From the NCBI GenBank assembly GCA_036874045.1, contig CM072345.1, positions 4,489,501 through 4,553,500 of the forward strand: a stretch of 64,000 bases of DNA, in the 5' to 3' direction. This DNA comes from Cymodocea nodosa. Taxonomy: Eukaryota > Streptophyta > Magnoliopsida > Alismatales > Cymodoceaceae. Below the pieces are notes generated by a model. It ran no database searches. It saw only the letters and a list, made by a program, of their open reading frames with translations, and was not told the DNA's origin. The translations under genes were made by a program, and so were the position numbers. The first letter of the stretch is position 1; each line of letters begins with the position of its first letter. Positions 24,901 to 34,758 of the stretch are shown one piece after another.

Positions 24901-25450
24901 CACTTAAGTCATGTATTAAGGTAACAACACGAGTTTTTGAAATAATAAAATACTCTTTAAGTGTTCAAAATACAACTGTCTAGTATATGAAATGTAACTC
25001 TCTGAATAATAGACAATTCAGATACTTAGGAATTAAAAAGGCCTATAACTCACTGACAGTTCAAAAATATACTTCATTAATGCTAATTCACTAGAATTAT
25101 GCACATTCTTTAATTGAGGCATATAATTGTGCAATTATAATATAATAGCTTAATTCTCATATGATAAGCTAAATATAATGCAATTAACCATTATTTAACC
25201 GTTAATATTATGCACTTTTTTATTCTAAACACTCTTCGACTAACTAAAAATATTAAAACTATTCAAAAGTTTACTATCCATAACTTTAACTATCCAAAAA
25301 TTAACTATTTGAAAGTGAACTATCTGAAAGTAAACCATCTGAAACTTTCCAAAAAGTAAAACTTGTTAATGTCTAATTATGTAACTGTTATACTTAGACT
25401 TATTTATAGACTTTAATAAAATATTCATCATCAAAACAAAATTCCTAATA
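21939..25450 (-). repeat. 5' LTR of element B, split by a solo LTR
   Basis: It starts TGTAGGATTATAG at 21939 and ends CCTAATA at 25450. Own sequence is 21939-22941 and 25237-25450, about 1.2 kb, matching the other LTR's 1212 bp. A TATA-like CATAAATAAA (minus) lies at about 22427-22418. The interrupting unit is listed separately. Confidence 0.85.
22942..25231 (-). repeat. Solo gypsy LTR (S2) with perfect 5-bp target duplication
   Basis: 2290 bp with TG...CA ends, flanked by CTCTT at 22937-22941 and CTCTT at 25232-25236. In sense (minus) it starts TGTTTAGAATAAAAAAGTGC and belongs to the same gypsy family as elements A, X, M and D. There is no internal sequence, so it is a solo LTR left by LTR-LTR recombination. 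The host sequence, element B's LTR, is uninterrupted at the equivalent site near 14909. It carries the conserved TATA-like block (minus, near 24095) and AACTCAACG modules. Confidence 0.93.
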
Positions 25451-26321
25451 GTCTAGGTTCACAATCCAAAAAGGAGAGGAGTGCTTGACTATAAGTGGTT
25501 AAGTTTTTAGTAGTGTAATTGCATTACATGTAATGACAGAAGTTTTTTACTGTCAATAGAGAATTTTACTTTTCATCGCTCATTCATCTTAAGGAACAAA
25601 ACAAAAACAAAATAAAAACCATTATCTGTTTTCACTTACAAATTTATGTTTATTAAGTCTGTGTTGTATCGTTTGTTTGTATTGTTAATAAATGTTGAAT
25701 GTTTAGTGTTTATTTTATTCCTGTTAAGAGAAAATCGTATTACTAATTGCTTAAACCAGTTAATATAAATCTCCAACATCTTGATTGATATATTTACTAT
25801 TTGGAGTATTGAATGCTACAATTGATCAATGATGAATGTAATATAAAATAGTATTTGAAAGCTTAAAAGTTGTTTGTAATATATAGAATTGCCTAATAGA
25901 TGGCCGTATTCATCTACAAGTAGCAATATTAATTAGAAGTTATTAGGAAGGCTCATTGAGTTAACCATAACTTAACAAGAAAAGTCCATTGAGTTAATCA
26001 TAACTTGTTTAGAATGAAAAAGTGCATAATATTAACGGTTAAATGATGGTTAATTGCATAATATTTAGCTTATCATATGAGAATTAAGCTATTTTGTTAT
26101 AAGTGCACTGTTATATGCTTTAATGAAAGAATCTACTTAATTTCGGAGAATTAATGTTAATTTAGTGCATTTCTGAAATATCGGTAAATTGTAGGATGTA
26201 AAATTCTTAGGTATCCAAATTTTCTATTATTTTAGACAGTTATGTTTAACGTACCGAAGATTTATGTTTAAATTATCGAACAGTTATGTTTTAAAAGAAT
26301 ATTTTATTATTTCCTGAAGTA

Positions 26322-26775
26322 CACATGTCGAAACCATAATGCATGACTTAAATGGACTTTTAGTGAGTTATCTCTAATTATCTGAAATTGCAGTTGGGCA
26401 TTGGATAGTTATATGTGTAACTCTCCAAAATCTCCTTTTATTATAAAACTGTTGATGACATGTGTCATGTTCTGGAAGAATGACTTCAAGTGGATTTTCG
26501 GTGAGTTATCTCTAACTATCCGACATGCATCTAGGCATTGGATAGTTAGACTTGTAACTCTCCGAAATATTTCTTTATTATAGAACTACTGATGACACAT
26601 GTCGTAATCTAGAACATTGATTTAAGTTATATATCAGTGAGTTATCTGTAACTATCTAAAATGCTTCTGAGCATCAGATAGTTAAGTCTGTAACTATCCG
26701 AAATGCATCTGGGCATCGGATAGTTAAGTTTGTAAGTATCCAAAATGCACTTGAGCATCGGATAGTTAAATTTAT
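26322..26775 (+). repeat. Tandem ~134-bp units and hairpin modules in the 5' LTR of element M
   Basis: Three units start at about 26322, 26456 and 26591, each with CACATGT(C/G), a GTGAGTTATCTnTAACTA segment and a hairpin. The hairpins follow the form AACTATCCGAAATGC-loop-GCATCGGATAGTT, and three further closely spaced copies occupy 26640-26775. The same array is in the 3' LTR at about 37978-38440. The position upstream of the TATA-like box puts it in the U3 region, where enhancer-type repeats are common in plant LTRs. Confidence 0.8.
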
Positions 26776-27017
26776 GCACGTGTTTTATAGTTAAATCAAC
26801 GTAGCATGTTCGTTGAGTTATCTATAACTTCACGGACCATTTATTTTCTAATATGCCATTGTAGTGGTTGCAGGAACAAAATAATTGGAAGAAAAAAACC
26901 ACGATCGCACGTTTCACGTAGAAATTCACTCGTCGAAGGAAGAAGAAATCATCATCATTGATATGAATGAAGGAAATCCAACCGATCATTCAAGTAGAAG
27001 CAATTACCACTGAAGAA

Positions 27018-27026
27018 ATATAAAAG
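27018..27026 (+). promoter_or_regulatory. Putative LTR core promoter (TATA box), element M 5' LTR
   Basis: ATATAAAAG inside GAAGAAATATAAAAGAAAAG. The equivalent word recurs at the same place in nearly every gypsy LTR here (near 13587, 38678 and 43634 on plus; 5035, 24095, 56014 and 62823 on minus). Conservation across diverged LTRs supports a TATA role; the transcription start is not visible from sequence alone. Confidence 0.55.
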
Positions 27027-28161
27027 AAAAGAAGAAAAAAAGCAGCAAGGTGGTGGCCGATGGGTGTGGCCAGTGTGTGTAGAGGAGGATCACCGAGCTT
27101 TCTACAGGCAGCGTCAACAATTCTCTGAAGTACCACACCAACCATCTCCACCACCACCATAATCACCAACCATCGGAGGTCTGTGAGGATACTTTCCTGA
27201 TGTCAGGTTGATTCCAAGCCAAACACAGCGTCTAACAACCACTGTGAGGAGTGATAGCGTTGTGGGAAGGGAAGCTATTTTCACCAAGTGCCGACTCATA
27301 TCTCAAGAGATCGTAAAGCTTCTAGCCTTGGCTTCGGGTTGATGCCTGTATGTTGAAGAGGAGATCATCTTGCAATTCTGGACTTGCGATTCTATAGGGA
27401 GAGCAGATAGAATTGCAAGTGGTTTAATTTTCAGTGGTGTAATCACATCGCATGTAGTGACGGAAGTATTTACTATCGACTGAGATTACTTTACATTTCA
27501 CCTTTCGCCCATTTTCATGCTCATATCAAAACAAAAATACCAAAAACAACTTATCTGTGTTTGTATTTTGTATTTGGGTATTGTATTGTTTGTTTTGTAG
27601 TGTGATTAATGTTATCTTTGTTAGTGTTGTGATTGTTTTATGTTTGTTTTAGTTTTATAGTTTACTAAAATTGGTTCGTTCAATAGACTTAAAGATTTTA
27701 ATGGTTACTGTTTGAATTATCTGAATGTTAGTATTGCCTAATGATAAATCCAGTGTTTATTAACATTAAAGAGTTTAATTGATGTTATTTACAATCTATG
27801 GAACCACCCAATGGTTGGCCGAATGACTCTGTAAATAGCAGTATTAGGAAAGACAGGCTCGTGGAGTTAACTTAAGTCCACGAGGTTAGTCTGTTGAGTT
27901 AACTATAACTCAACGGAGAGCTTATTGAATATATAAATTTGATTGTTAAAAATGGAATAGTTCACAATTCCTAGGCAATTCCCTATGAGATCGACCTGTA
28001 CTTGCACACTAATACAATAGACATTATGCATTTACAGTTAAAATACAAATTGGAATTAATATCTAATTTGTATGAAAGGTTGTTTGTTTACTTCTAAAAA
28101 GGAATTCAGTGATATAGGCATAAAGATAAATTAACTAAGTAAAAACAGAAGTTACCAAATC

Positions 28162-28259
28162 CAAGTTTTTCTGGTGCGTTGTTGGGTAACCAATCAAGTT
28201 TTCTGGTGCCGTGCTGGAGATTCAAACAAGTTTTCTAGCGCCGTTGCTGGGGAATTGAG
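28162..28259 (+). repeat. Three 32-bp primer-site-like units across the LTR/internal boundary
   Basis: Units start at 28162, 28195 and 28227 with CAAGTTTT(T)CT and contain, respectively, TGGTGCGTTGTTGGG, TGGTGCCGTGCTGGAG and TAGCGCCGTTGCTGGGG. The first two belong to the LTR (they recur at the 3' LTR end, 39785-39849). The third is the likely working primer site. LTRs of A, D and S2 lack the two extra units. Confidence 0.8.
28236..28252 (+). other. Primer-binding site of element M (tRNA-Asp)
   Basis: TAGCGCCGTTGCTGGGG matches 15 of 17 bases of the tRNA-Asp(GTC) complement TGGCGCCGTTGCCGGGG, both differences being transitions. It is the best-preserved of the gypsy primer sites in the window and starts 7 nt after the LTR. 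Confidence 0.85.
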
Positions 28260-28332
28260 TAGCTAAGCAACTGTTAGAGCTGTTTTGTTTTAATAGCTAG
28301 AGTGTTGTGTGTTTTCTTCTGTAATTGAGAAT

Positions 28333-29600
28333 ATGGCATATACTTATGCTCAAAGATTTCTGAAACCTGTAGTTAGCATATGTGAATTCTACAATTCTGA
28401 AGGACACGACATTTCTGACTATTTGAAACTGAGATGTTTGCAGATGGCTAGATCCCATGAATAACAAATGAATTATCCTCAATATAATAGAGCCGAGTAT
28501 AAGAATCCTATGGTTTACCCAACTGATGGTCAGTATAGAATGTGTAAGATGTTGAGAGACATGAAAGTTTGGGATAGGTATGATAGATTGGAGCATAGTA
28601 TAGAGCAAAACCTAGACAAACTAGAATACTTTATGTGTCAGCAACAAGAAGTCAACCAATTAAATTATAAGGAAGCATATTCAGAACCTAAAATGGCTAT
28701 AATTTACGAAACTGAAAAAACCATAATGAAAATTGATCAAAAATTGAATGCAATGAGATTAGATGATCTGGAAAGAAAACTAAAAGCATTGAACGAATAT
28801 ACAATGAAAATACAAGTTATGCAACAGGACAATGGAAATTAAAATGTTATAGATCTGCATAATTTGCAAAATACACAGCCAAAAGAAAATACTAATGCAA
28901 GAGAATTTAAAGAATGCACTTTAAAACTAAAAACAATTAAAGATCATAATCACGAAAATGATATACAAAAACATCATGAGAGTAACGAAAATTTGGAAGA
29001 TGTATGTGTAACATTAAGATCTAGAACTGATATGCCATCAAGAACTCAAAATGAAAATAATATGAAGGTGGATAAGAGTAAAAATCAAAATGATAATGAA
29101 AATGTAATAGCTGAAAATCTAGAAATCACTAAAGAACAATCTGAATTTGCTAATGAGGCTAAAAATGATCAAACAAATCAAACGAAAGAAAAAGAATCTT
29201 TTAAATCACAATCTTTAGCACCCTATCCTGAAAGATTACAACAAACAATACCTGAAAAACAAGAAAAAATTAGAGAAATTTTTGAAAAAGTGCAAGTTAA
29301 CATTCCTTTGTTAAATATATTGCAGAAAATGCCACATTGTGCTAAATTTCTGAAGGATTGGTGTACTAAGAAAAGAAAACGAAAAGTTCTTAGAAAGGTC
29401 TTTTTAGCTTAGTAAAGTAGTTCCTTATTTCTGCCACAAATTCCTAAAAAGTTATTTGATCTTGGAATCCCTGTTATATCATGCACCATAGGAAATACCA
29501 TTCTAGAAAAAACCTTAATAGACTTAGGTGTAGGTATAAATGTTATGCTAAGTGATATATTTGCATCCTTAGGATTAGAAGGCTTAACTCCTTAACAAAC
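28333..29600 (+). pseudogene. Zinc-knuckle, linker and protease region of element M (fossil)
   Basis: An ATG at 28333, 80 nt after the primer site, opens a region with a knuckle-like ICEFYNSEGHDISDYLKLR. A Gln/Asn/Tyr-rich stretch follows, then a Glu/Lys-rich coiled-coil-like part (about 28560-28840), a polar linker with the VCVTLRS motif typical of the gag-pro junction in Athila elements, SLAPYPERLQ, the pre-protease KMPHCAKFLKDWCTKK and a protease core with LIDLGVGINVM. No capsid domain precedes the knuckle, which is the striking point, because a capsid lies 5 kb downstream. Broken fossil. Confidence 0.8.
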
Positions 29601-30196
29601 AAATTAAGTTAATCTTAGAAAAAGTAGTAAATCCTACTAGAACAGATTGGGCTAATAGATTGATAGATGTAGTTTGGGCTTATAGAACTGCTTATAAGAC
29701 AAGCTTAGGTATGTCATCTGTTAGACTAGTATATGGAAAAAGTTGTCATTTACCAGTTGAAATAGAACATAAAGCTTATTGGGCATTAAAAACTCTGAAC
29801 ACTAATTTAAATCAAGCTATTGAAAATAGGAAAATACAATTAATTGAATTAGAAGAATTTAGAAATGAAGTTTATTCGAATACTGTAAGAGAAAAAGAGA
29901 AAATGAAATTCTGGCATGATAAGAAAATTATTCCAAAAAGCTTTGAAATAGGACAAGAAGTATATCTTTACATGGCTAAACTCTATAACCATCCAGGAAA
30001 ATTAATATCTAGATGGGCAGGACCTTACATAGTTCGAAATATTTATCCCTATGGAGCTATTGAGATTGAAAATCCTAAAAATCAGAATATATTTAAAGTA
30101 AATGGACAAAGACTTAGACCTATTTTGAAAATACCAAAAAGCTTCTTTAGAATTATAGAAGAAGTAAGAGTAGAGGACTACTTGAGCTTTACTTAG
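29600..30196 (+). pseudogene. C-terminal integrase region of element M (fossil)
   Basis: The plus strand gives the C-terminal third of a gypsy integrase: [17 protein letters not shown], then [18 protein letters not shown], an [14 protein letters not shown] helix, HDKKI, and the C-terminal [20 protein letters not shown], ending with a [10 protein letters not shown]-type tail. These are strong Athila-type landmarks. Integrase inserts the DNA copy into the host genome. RT, RNase H and the integrase front are not seen in this copy. Confidence 0.88.
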
Positions 30197-30749
30197 TAAG
30201 AAATCGGTTTTTATTTTATTTTTATTAAAAATAAATAAATAAAAAATTATAAAATATAAAAAAGTCGTGGTTCAACCGACTAGATCCATCAGTATGACCG
30301 GAACATAAAAAATCTATATTAATTTTTAGTAAAAAAAAATTTGGTTTTACCGAAGCATAGTATCGGTTCAATCGAAAAAAAATTCGGTCTAACCGAAACA
30401 TAGTATCGGTTAAACTAGTAAAAACCAAAGAAAAGAAAACTATTATCTTAAGTATTTTTTTTATTATATCTGTCTGTATGGGAGGTCCGTTGAGTTACGC
30501 TTAACTCAACGAACTTACTCTGTTGAGTCTTGAGTTAGTCAACGAGCTTACTCTGTTGAGTCTTGAGTTAGTCAATGAGCTTATTCTGTTGAGTTAACTG
30601 TAACTCAGTGGAGTACTATAGTTAATTCCATGGACTTAGTTTGTGGAGTTATCTGTAATTCCATGGATGAAAGAGCAAAGAAAAGAAGAAAATCAGGCTG
30701 GAATTCAAGAGCAAAGAAAAGAAGAAAATCAGACTGGAATTAGTCTGCA
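30197..30749 (+). repeat. Repeat-rich spacer of element M between integrase and envelope-like region
   Basis: Three local tandem structures follow one another. 30335-30425 has two units sharing ACCGAA(A/G)CATAGTATCGGTT. 30500-30600 has about 2.5 units of a 35-36-bp sequence with GTTGAGTCTTGAGTTAGTCAA. 30669-30745 has two 36-bp units starting AAGAGCAAAGAAAAGAAG. The last keeps a multiple of three and could belong to the N-terminus of the following ORF. Otherwise there is no coding signal. Confidence 0.7.
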
Positions 30750-31948
30750 GCCTGTACAAGAAGAATAAACAGAAAATAGGGTAGAAACTGAATTGCCAAT
30801 GACTCCATCCCAATCTACCAAAGAATCAGAAAGAACAGTGACAATGCAGATTGGTAATTAGGAGGAAGAAAAAAGAACAGATAATGAACAAAGCCATATG
30901 GACAAAAATGACTTTGCAGATTCGACTGAATTTAAGGAAACACTTCAGATAGAGTGGAGAGTTCTGTCGGCTCACCACCATAGACAAAAGCAGAAGTAAA
31001 TGTTCAGGAATCTGCAAAACATTTTCAGCAAGTTCAAGTTCATCCTATGGAAGAGGAAGATCAAGAACAAACCTCTCTAGAATAACAAAGTCGCATTCCT
31101 GACCCGACTGAAGCAACAATTCTGAATGAAGTACACTTTTGGAGTCAAGAAGCTTGTAATAAATACCAAGAGATTAGGGGTTATGATATCATATACAGTA
31201 GACCAGTAAATTGGGACGGAATGCAAGAAATTAAGAAATTATTTGAGTTCCAAGGTCTACTATAATTTATTTCTCAACAGAAAGGACATGCAATATATGA
31301 AAATCTAGTGCCCTGCTTTTATGCTAATTTAAGAGAAGAAGAAGGACAATTAATTTCCAACGTGGAGGAAGCTAATGTACAGATAACACTAGAGCTTCTC
31401 CACAACATTTTTGGATTGAAGAATGAAGGAAAAGAAATTTTGGAAAGCACAACTGCCGTTGAATGGACAGAGCAGGAAATCAAGGACTATTTGGCTATCA
31501 ATCCTGGTGTGCCATTATTAAATAGACTGAACCATTTAAATGGTAAAGCACACATGATAACTAACATTTTGATTAAAAATGTCTACCATCGACAGGACCA
31601 TGACATTGAACTGAGTCAATTTGTCAAGTAGGCCACTTATGCAGTTGTGAACAGAATTCAAGTTAATTGGTGTCAAGTCTTCCTATCCAAAATGAAGTCT
31701 GCAAAGAAGAAATTATTTTATGGAGATTTGATACCTATATTGATGGTAGATTGTATTGATTCACGAAATGGACATCTAAAAGGATAAGATCAAGAACCAT
31801 TTCAGTGAAAGAATATAGAAATTATGCTGCAGCTGAAGTATCTATACCTTCTGGAGGCATTATTGGAGCTGTAGAAAGGATAGAACAATTAGAGCAACAA
31901 ATAGAAAAACTCCAGAAGGAAGTAGATGAAGTTAGGAATGGAGGCTAA
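30750..31948 (+). pseudogene. Envelope-like third ORF of element M (fossil)
   Basis: The region begins with a Glu/Gln/Ser-rich segment (ELPMTPSQSTKESERTVTMQ), then a folded domain from about 31120: WSQEACNKYQEIRGYDIIYS, FEFQGLL, NLVPCFYANLREEE, LLHNIFGLKNEGKE, LLNRLNHLNGKAHMITN and RIQVNWCQVFL...KKLFYGD. It ends with a coiled coil (VERIEQLEQQIEKLQKEVDE) and a stop near 31948. The position after integrase and the domain fit the Athila-type 'envelope-like' ORF / putative plant transposon protein domain. I see no clear signal peptide or membrane segment, so envelope function is doubtful. Broken in a few places. A homologous domain sits in element B (16340-15700). Confidence 0.75.
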
Positions 31949-32509
31949 TTGTATAGTTCATCTACTTGTACTCATATATATTTGTATGAAAAATATTTGA
32001 TTTGATTGTACTGTAATTTGTTCATATAAATGAATTTATGTTTTTCAGATATATTTTTCATGCATGTTTAGAATGATGAAATGGATGAACTATATTGAAT
32101 GTTATATAATTTGTGGAATATTATGCATGAATGTTTAAAAAGATTTATAGTTTACTGAATGACAGGATTAAATAATAGATGTTTGAAAATATCTGCATGC
32201 TGCAAGGTAAAATGTAAATTCTGCATAACATGAAATGAATTGCAAGTTAAATATTTATATAATGTTCAGATTTAAATGAATTTTGATTAGAATGCTGCAT
32301 TAATGACATGTATTTAACTTTATTTCAGTTAGCAGAGTGTAGGAGAGAAAGAAAAAAAAAACATAGAGGTGCTTACGAGGAGTAGACTTGGAGGTTGCCA
32401 AGTGTTAACTCAACGAAGTAAGTTCGTTGAGTTAAACTTAACTCCACGAGGCCAGTAATATAATATAAGGTCACTCCATTGATAGTTAAACTTTTGGATA
32501 GTTAACGTC
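31949..32509 (+). other. Non-coding stretch after the envelope-like ORF of element M
   Basis: AT-rich, with repeated GAATGA/TGCATG words and no coding signal. An A-run at 32350-32361 is followed by two GTTGAGTTA-type modules near 32403-32445, the same short words that fill the LTRs of this family. Confidence 0.5.
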
Positions 32510-32840
32510 TCATTTTTGTCAAATACTTTATGTTAAAAACTTGTATAGTTAAGTTATCTACACATGTGTTTTTAATGTTTTAAGTTGTCACATGTTTTCC
32601 AGGTGCGTTTGGTAATGAAAAATCGAATAGTTAGATAACTGTTCGAGTTTTGATACGCATGGATAGATAACTATTCGAGTTTTATAAAAGAACTAACGAA
32701 CAAATAAATTTCTTTGTTCAGTCACGTGTTTTGCAGGTGCAAAAACTAAAAGAGTTAAAGGATAAGTGTTCGAGTTTTTACAGGACTTAAAGGATAAATG
32801 TTCGACTAAATCGAAGTTAGTCTGTGGAGTTAGCAACAGT
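32510..32840 (+). repeat. Segment inside element M homologous to the LTR of element B
   Basis: Read on plus, 32530-32830 matches the reverse complement of 14640-14910 and of 22640-22935: AAAAACTTGTATAGTTAAG, TATCTACACATGTGTTTTTA, GGTAATGAAAAATCGAATAG, CGCATGGATAGATAACTATT, and GGATAAGTGTTCGAGTTTTT occur in the same order. It is therefore about 300 bp of copia-type LTR U3/R sequence in sense orientation inside the gypsy element, between the envelope-like ORF and the capsid. I see no target duplication or LTR ends, which argues against a simple insertion. Confidence 0.75.
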
Positions 32841-33230
32841 AATCGACGTTGTTCCGTTGAGTTATCTGTAACTCAATGAGGTTAGTTCGTGGATTAAGCA
32901 GAACAATTATTCTTTTAACTACGAATGAAACTTCATTGACTTAGCGGTTACCAAAATTTGAAATTAGTAGTAGTACACGTACCCATAAAAATAGGAACCA
33001 CGTTGCATGTTACAAGATACGTTCTTGCAACGAGATTTATTTACTTTATGGATGTGCATTATATATATAGAACAGAATGTTATTTACAAGTTACCAGCAC
33101 TTTTAAAAGAAAGGAGAATGCATTGGGGAATTGGAAGGAGAGGCAACTGATTCAACTTCATCTGTCAACAAATATTTACTGAATGGAAAGCTTCAGACTG
33201 GTATGTAATTAATCGTCTGCTATTTTATTT

Positions 33231-34572
33231 ATGAGCACATGGACTCGTTCCCTTAGCACTAAACGATTAGTAAAAATTCCTACCTACAAGTATTCAACAC
33301 AGAGGCATACTGAAACATTTTCTGAACTAGACTTTAACGAAATCCTTAGGGGTGTAGCTAACCTTTCTTTAAAAGAGAGTATATATGGCTGCTCTAGTAG
33401 AAAAACCATTAGGAGAAATTCTGTACCCTGAATTAGTTGATGAACCTTCATGTATTCAATTGCCAAACTTTGAGGGAGATAGGTTTGAACTAAAATCTAA
33501 TTATATTAGTCAATTGCCACATTTTCATGGATTAGAAAGAGAGGATGCCTATTATTTCCTTAGAGAATTTAACGAAGTTTATCAAATGATGAAAATGCCA
33601 AACATGAGTATAGATGCTATTAAACTTAGATATATCCCTTTTGCTTTAAAAGATACAGCTAAGAGATGGTTATATACTCTATCGCCTGATTCAATTTCTA
33701 CATGGATTGAATTTTGCTCTGTTTTTCTAGAAAAATATTATCCAACACAACAAATGATTAAAAAGAAAAAAGAAATATTAATGTGTAGTCAAAAATAAGG
33801 TAAATCATTCTAGAAATATTTTGAAAGATTTAAAGATTTACTGACTCAATGTCCACATCATGCAATGAGTAAAGCACAATTAATAGGTATAATTTATGAA
33901 GGCATAGATGTTTCAACGAAATCTTTATTAGAATCTACTTGTCAAAATGGATTTCTGAAACTATATAGTGAAGAAGCATGGGCATATTTAGAAAACTTTG
34001 CAAAAAGAACTACACAGTGGGAAAACTCAGCTAAAGTTATTGCAGATAAAAGAATATTACCAAGGGGAATGCATGAAATAGATTCAAGTACTATGCTTGA
34101 AGTGAAATTAACTGAATTAACAAAGAAAATAGAAGAGTTATCATTAAATCAAAAACTAGTAGAAAAGAATGCAAACATTAACGATCTAGATATTATTTAT
34201 GCTAGAAACAAGAAAGATAACTTTGGAAATTCATATAACCCTAATTGGAGAAATCACCCGAATTTATCTTGGAGAAACAACAATTTTCAGGGAGGAGAAA
34301 ATATAAATGACAAGAATATAAGTTATGAAGCATTAATAGAACAAGGATCTAGAATAGAGAAATTAGAAAAGATAATCCAACAATTAAACAATCGTTTGGA
34401 TCTTGTATTTGGAAATGCTGCAATTCAAAATCAGAATAGAAACATACCACTTAGATAGAAGGAATCAATGGAAGTTAGACCTACTAGAGGATTGCCAATA
34501 CAAGCAATACCTAACCCTATCAATAGAACTGTTAATGAAATTGATACCTCTTCTAAGAGGATAGCTGAATGA
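33231..34572 (+). pseudogene. Gag capsid region of element M, located 3' of the envelope-like ORF (fossil)
   Basis: The plus strand carries an Athila-type capsid (retrotrans_gag-like) region. It has CIQLPNFEGDRFELKSNYIS, LPHFHGLEREDAYYFLREF, IKLRYIPFALKDTAKRWLY, SISTWIEF...FLEKYYPTQQ, then a C-terminal half with LIGIIYEGIDVSTKSLLEST, AWAYLENFAKRTTQWEN, a helical KLTELTKKIEELSLNQK and SYNPNWRNHPNLSWRNN, ending near a coiled coil and RGLPIQAIPNP. In known Athila elements this whole block lies right after the primer site and holds a zinc knuckle before the NPxWRNHPN motif. Here the block is near the 3' end and the knuckle is found 5 kb upstream instead. Broken in a few places. Confidence 0.85.
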
Positions 34573-34758
34573 AGCAGTATAACTGAAGTAACTATATATA
34601 TATATAAGTTTATTTGTAGCTAATAGTATCATAGAGTTAGTCCTTAACTTAATGAACTTAGTCCATTGAGTTATGCCGTAACTCCACGAGGGTGTGCAGT
34701 AGTTATGTTAATTTTTGTCTCTGCTAAAATTTTTGTTTATGTTATACAGAATCAACAA

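Larger units (their letters stand above)
13906..25450 (-). mobile_element. Element B: copia-type LTR element with gag and an envelope-like ORF, no recognisable pol
   Basis: On the minus strand: 5' LTR 25450-21939 (interrupted by a solo gypsy LTR), initiator-Met primer site 21935-21924, UBN2-type gag (21872 to about 20900), about 2.9 kb without coding signal, a second long ORF region (about 18000-15450) with the envelope-like domain, a polypurine tract, and 3' LTR 15117-13906. Flanks are GTTTA (13901-13905) and GTCTA (25451-25455). Without the nested LTR it is about 9.25 kb. The two LTRs differ by roughly a tenth of positions over their first 180 bp by eye, so it is older than element M. I see no integrase, RT or RNase H. 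This resembles the TR-GAG class of non-autonomous elements, but with an extra ORF. Coding parts are broken. Confidence 0.85.
26006..28228 (+). repeat. 5' LTR of element M
   Basis: 2223 bp, starting TGTTTAGAATGAAAAAGTGC and ending GGAGATTCAAACA. It pairs with 37670-39849. The front third holds a tandem array of about 134-bp units with hairpins, the middle a TATA-like box (27018-27026) followed by the conserved block, and the end two primer-site-like 32-bp units. The end was set from where the two LTRs stop matching and by the flanking TAACT. Confidence 0.92.

Noticed and set aside
26322-26775. CRISPR-like regularly spaced repeats
   Set aside because: Plant nuclear context, variable unit and spacer lengths, hairpins in direct tandem inside an LTR and present in both LTRs.
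28297-28608. 103-codon open frame on the minus strand
   Set aside because: It is the antisense of the zinc-knuckle region of element M, with no domain of its own.
31120-31948. True retroviral envelope glycoprotein
   Set aside because: I see no signal peptide, Cys-rich ectodomain or membrane anchor. The domain fits the plant Athila-type third ORF, so only 'envelope-like' by position is claimed.
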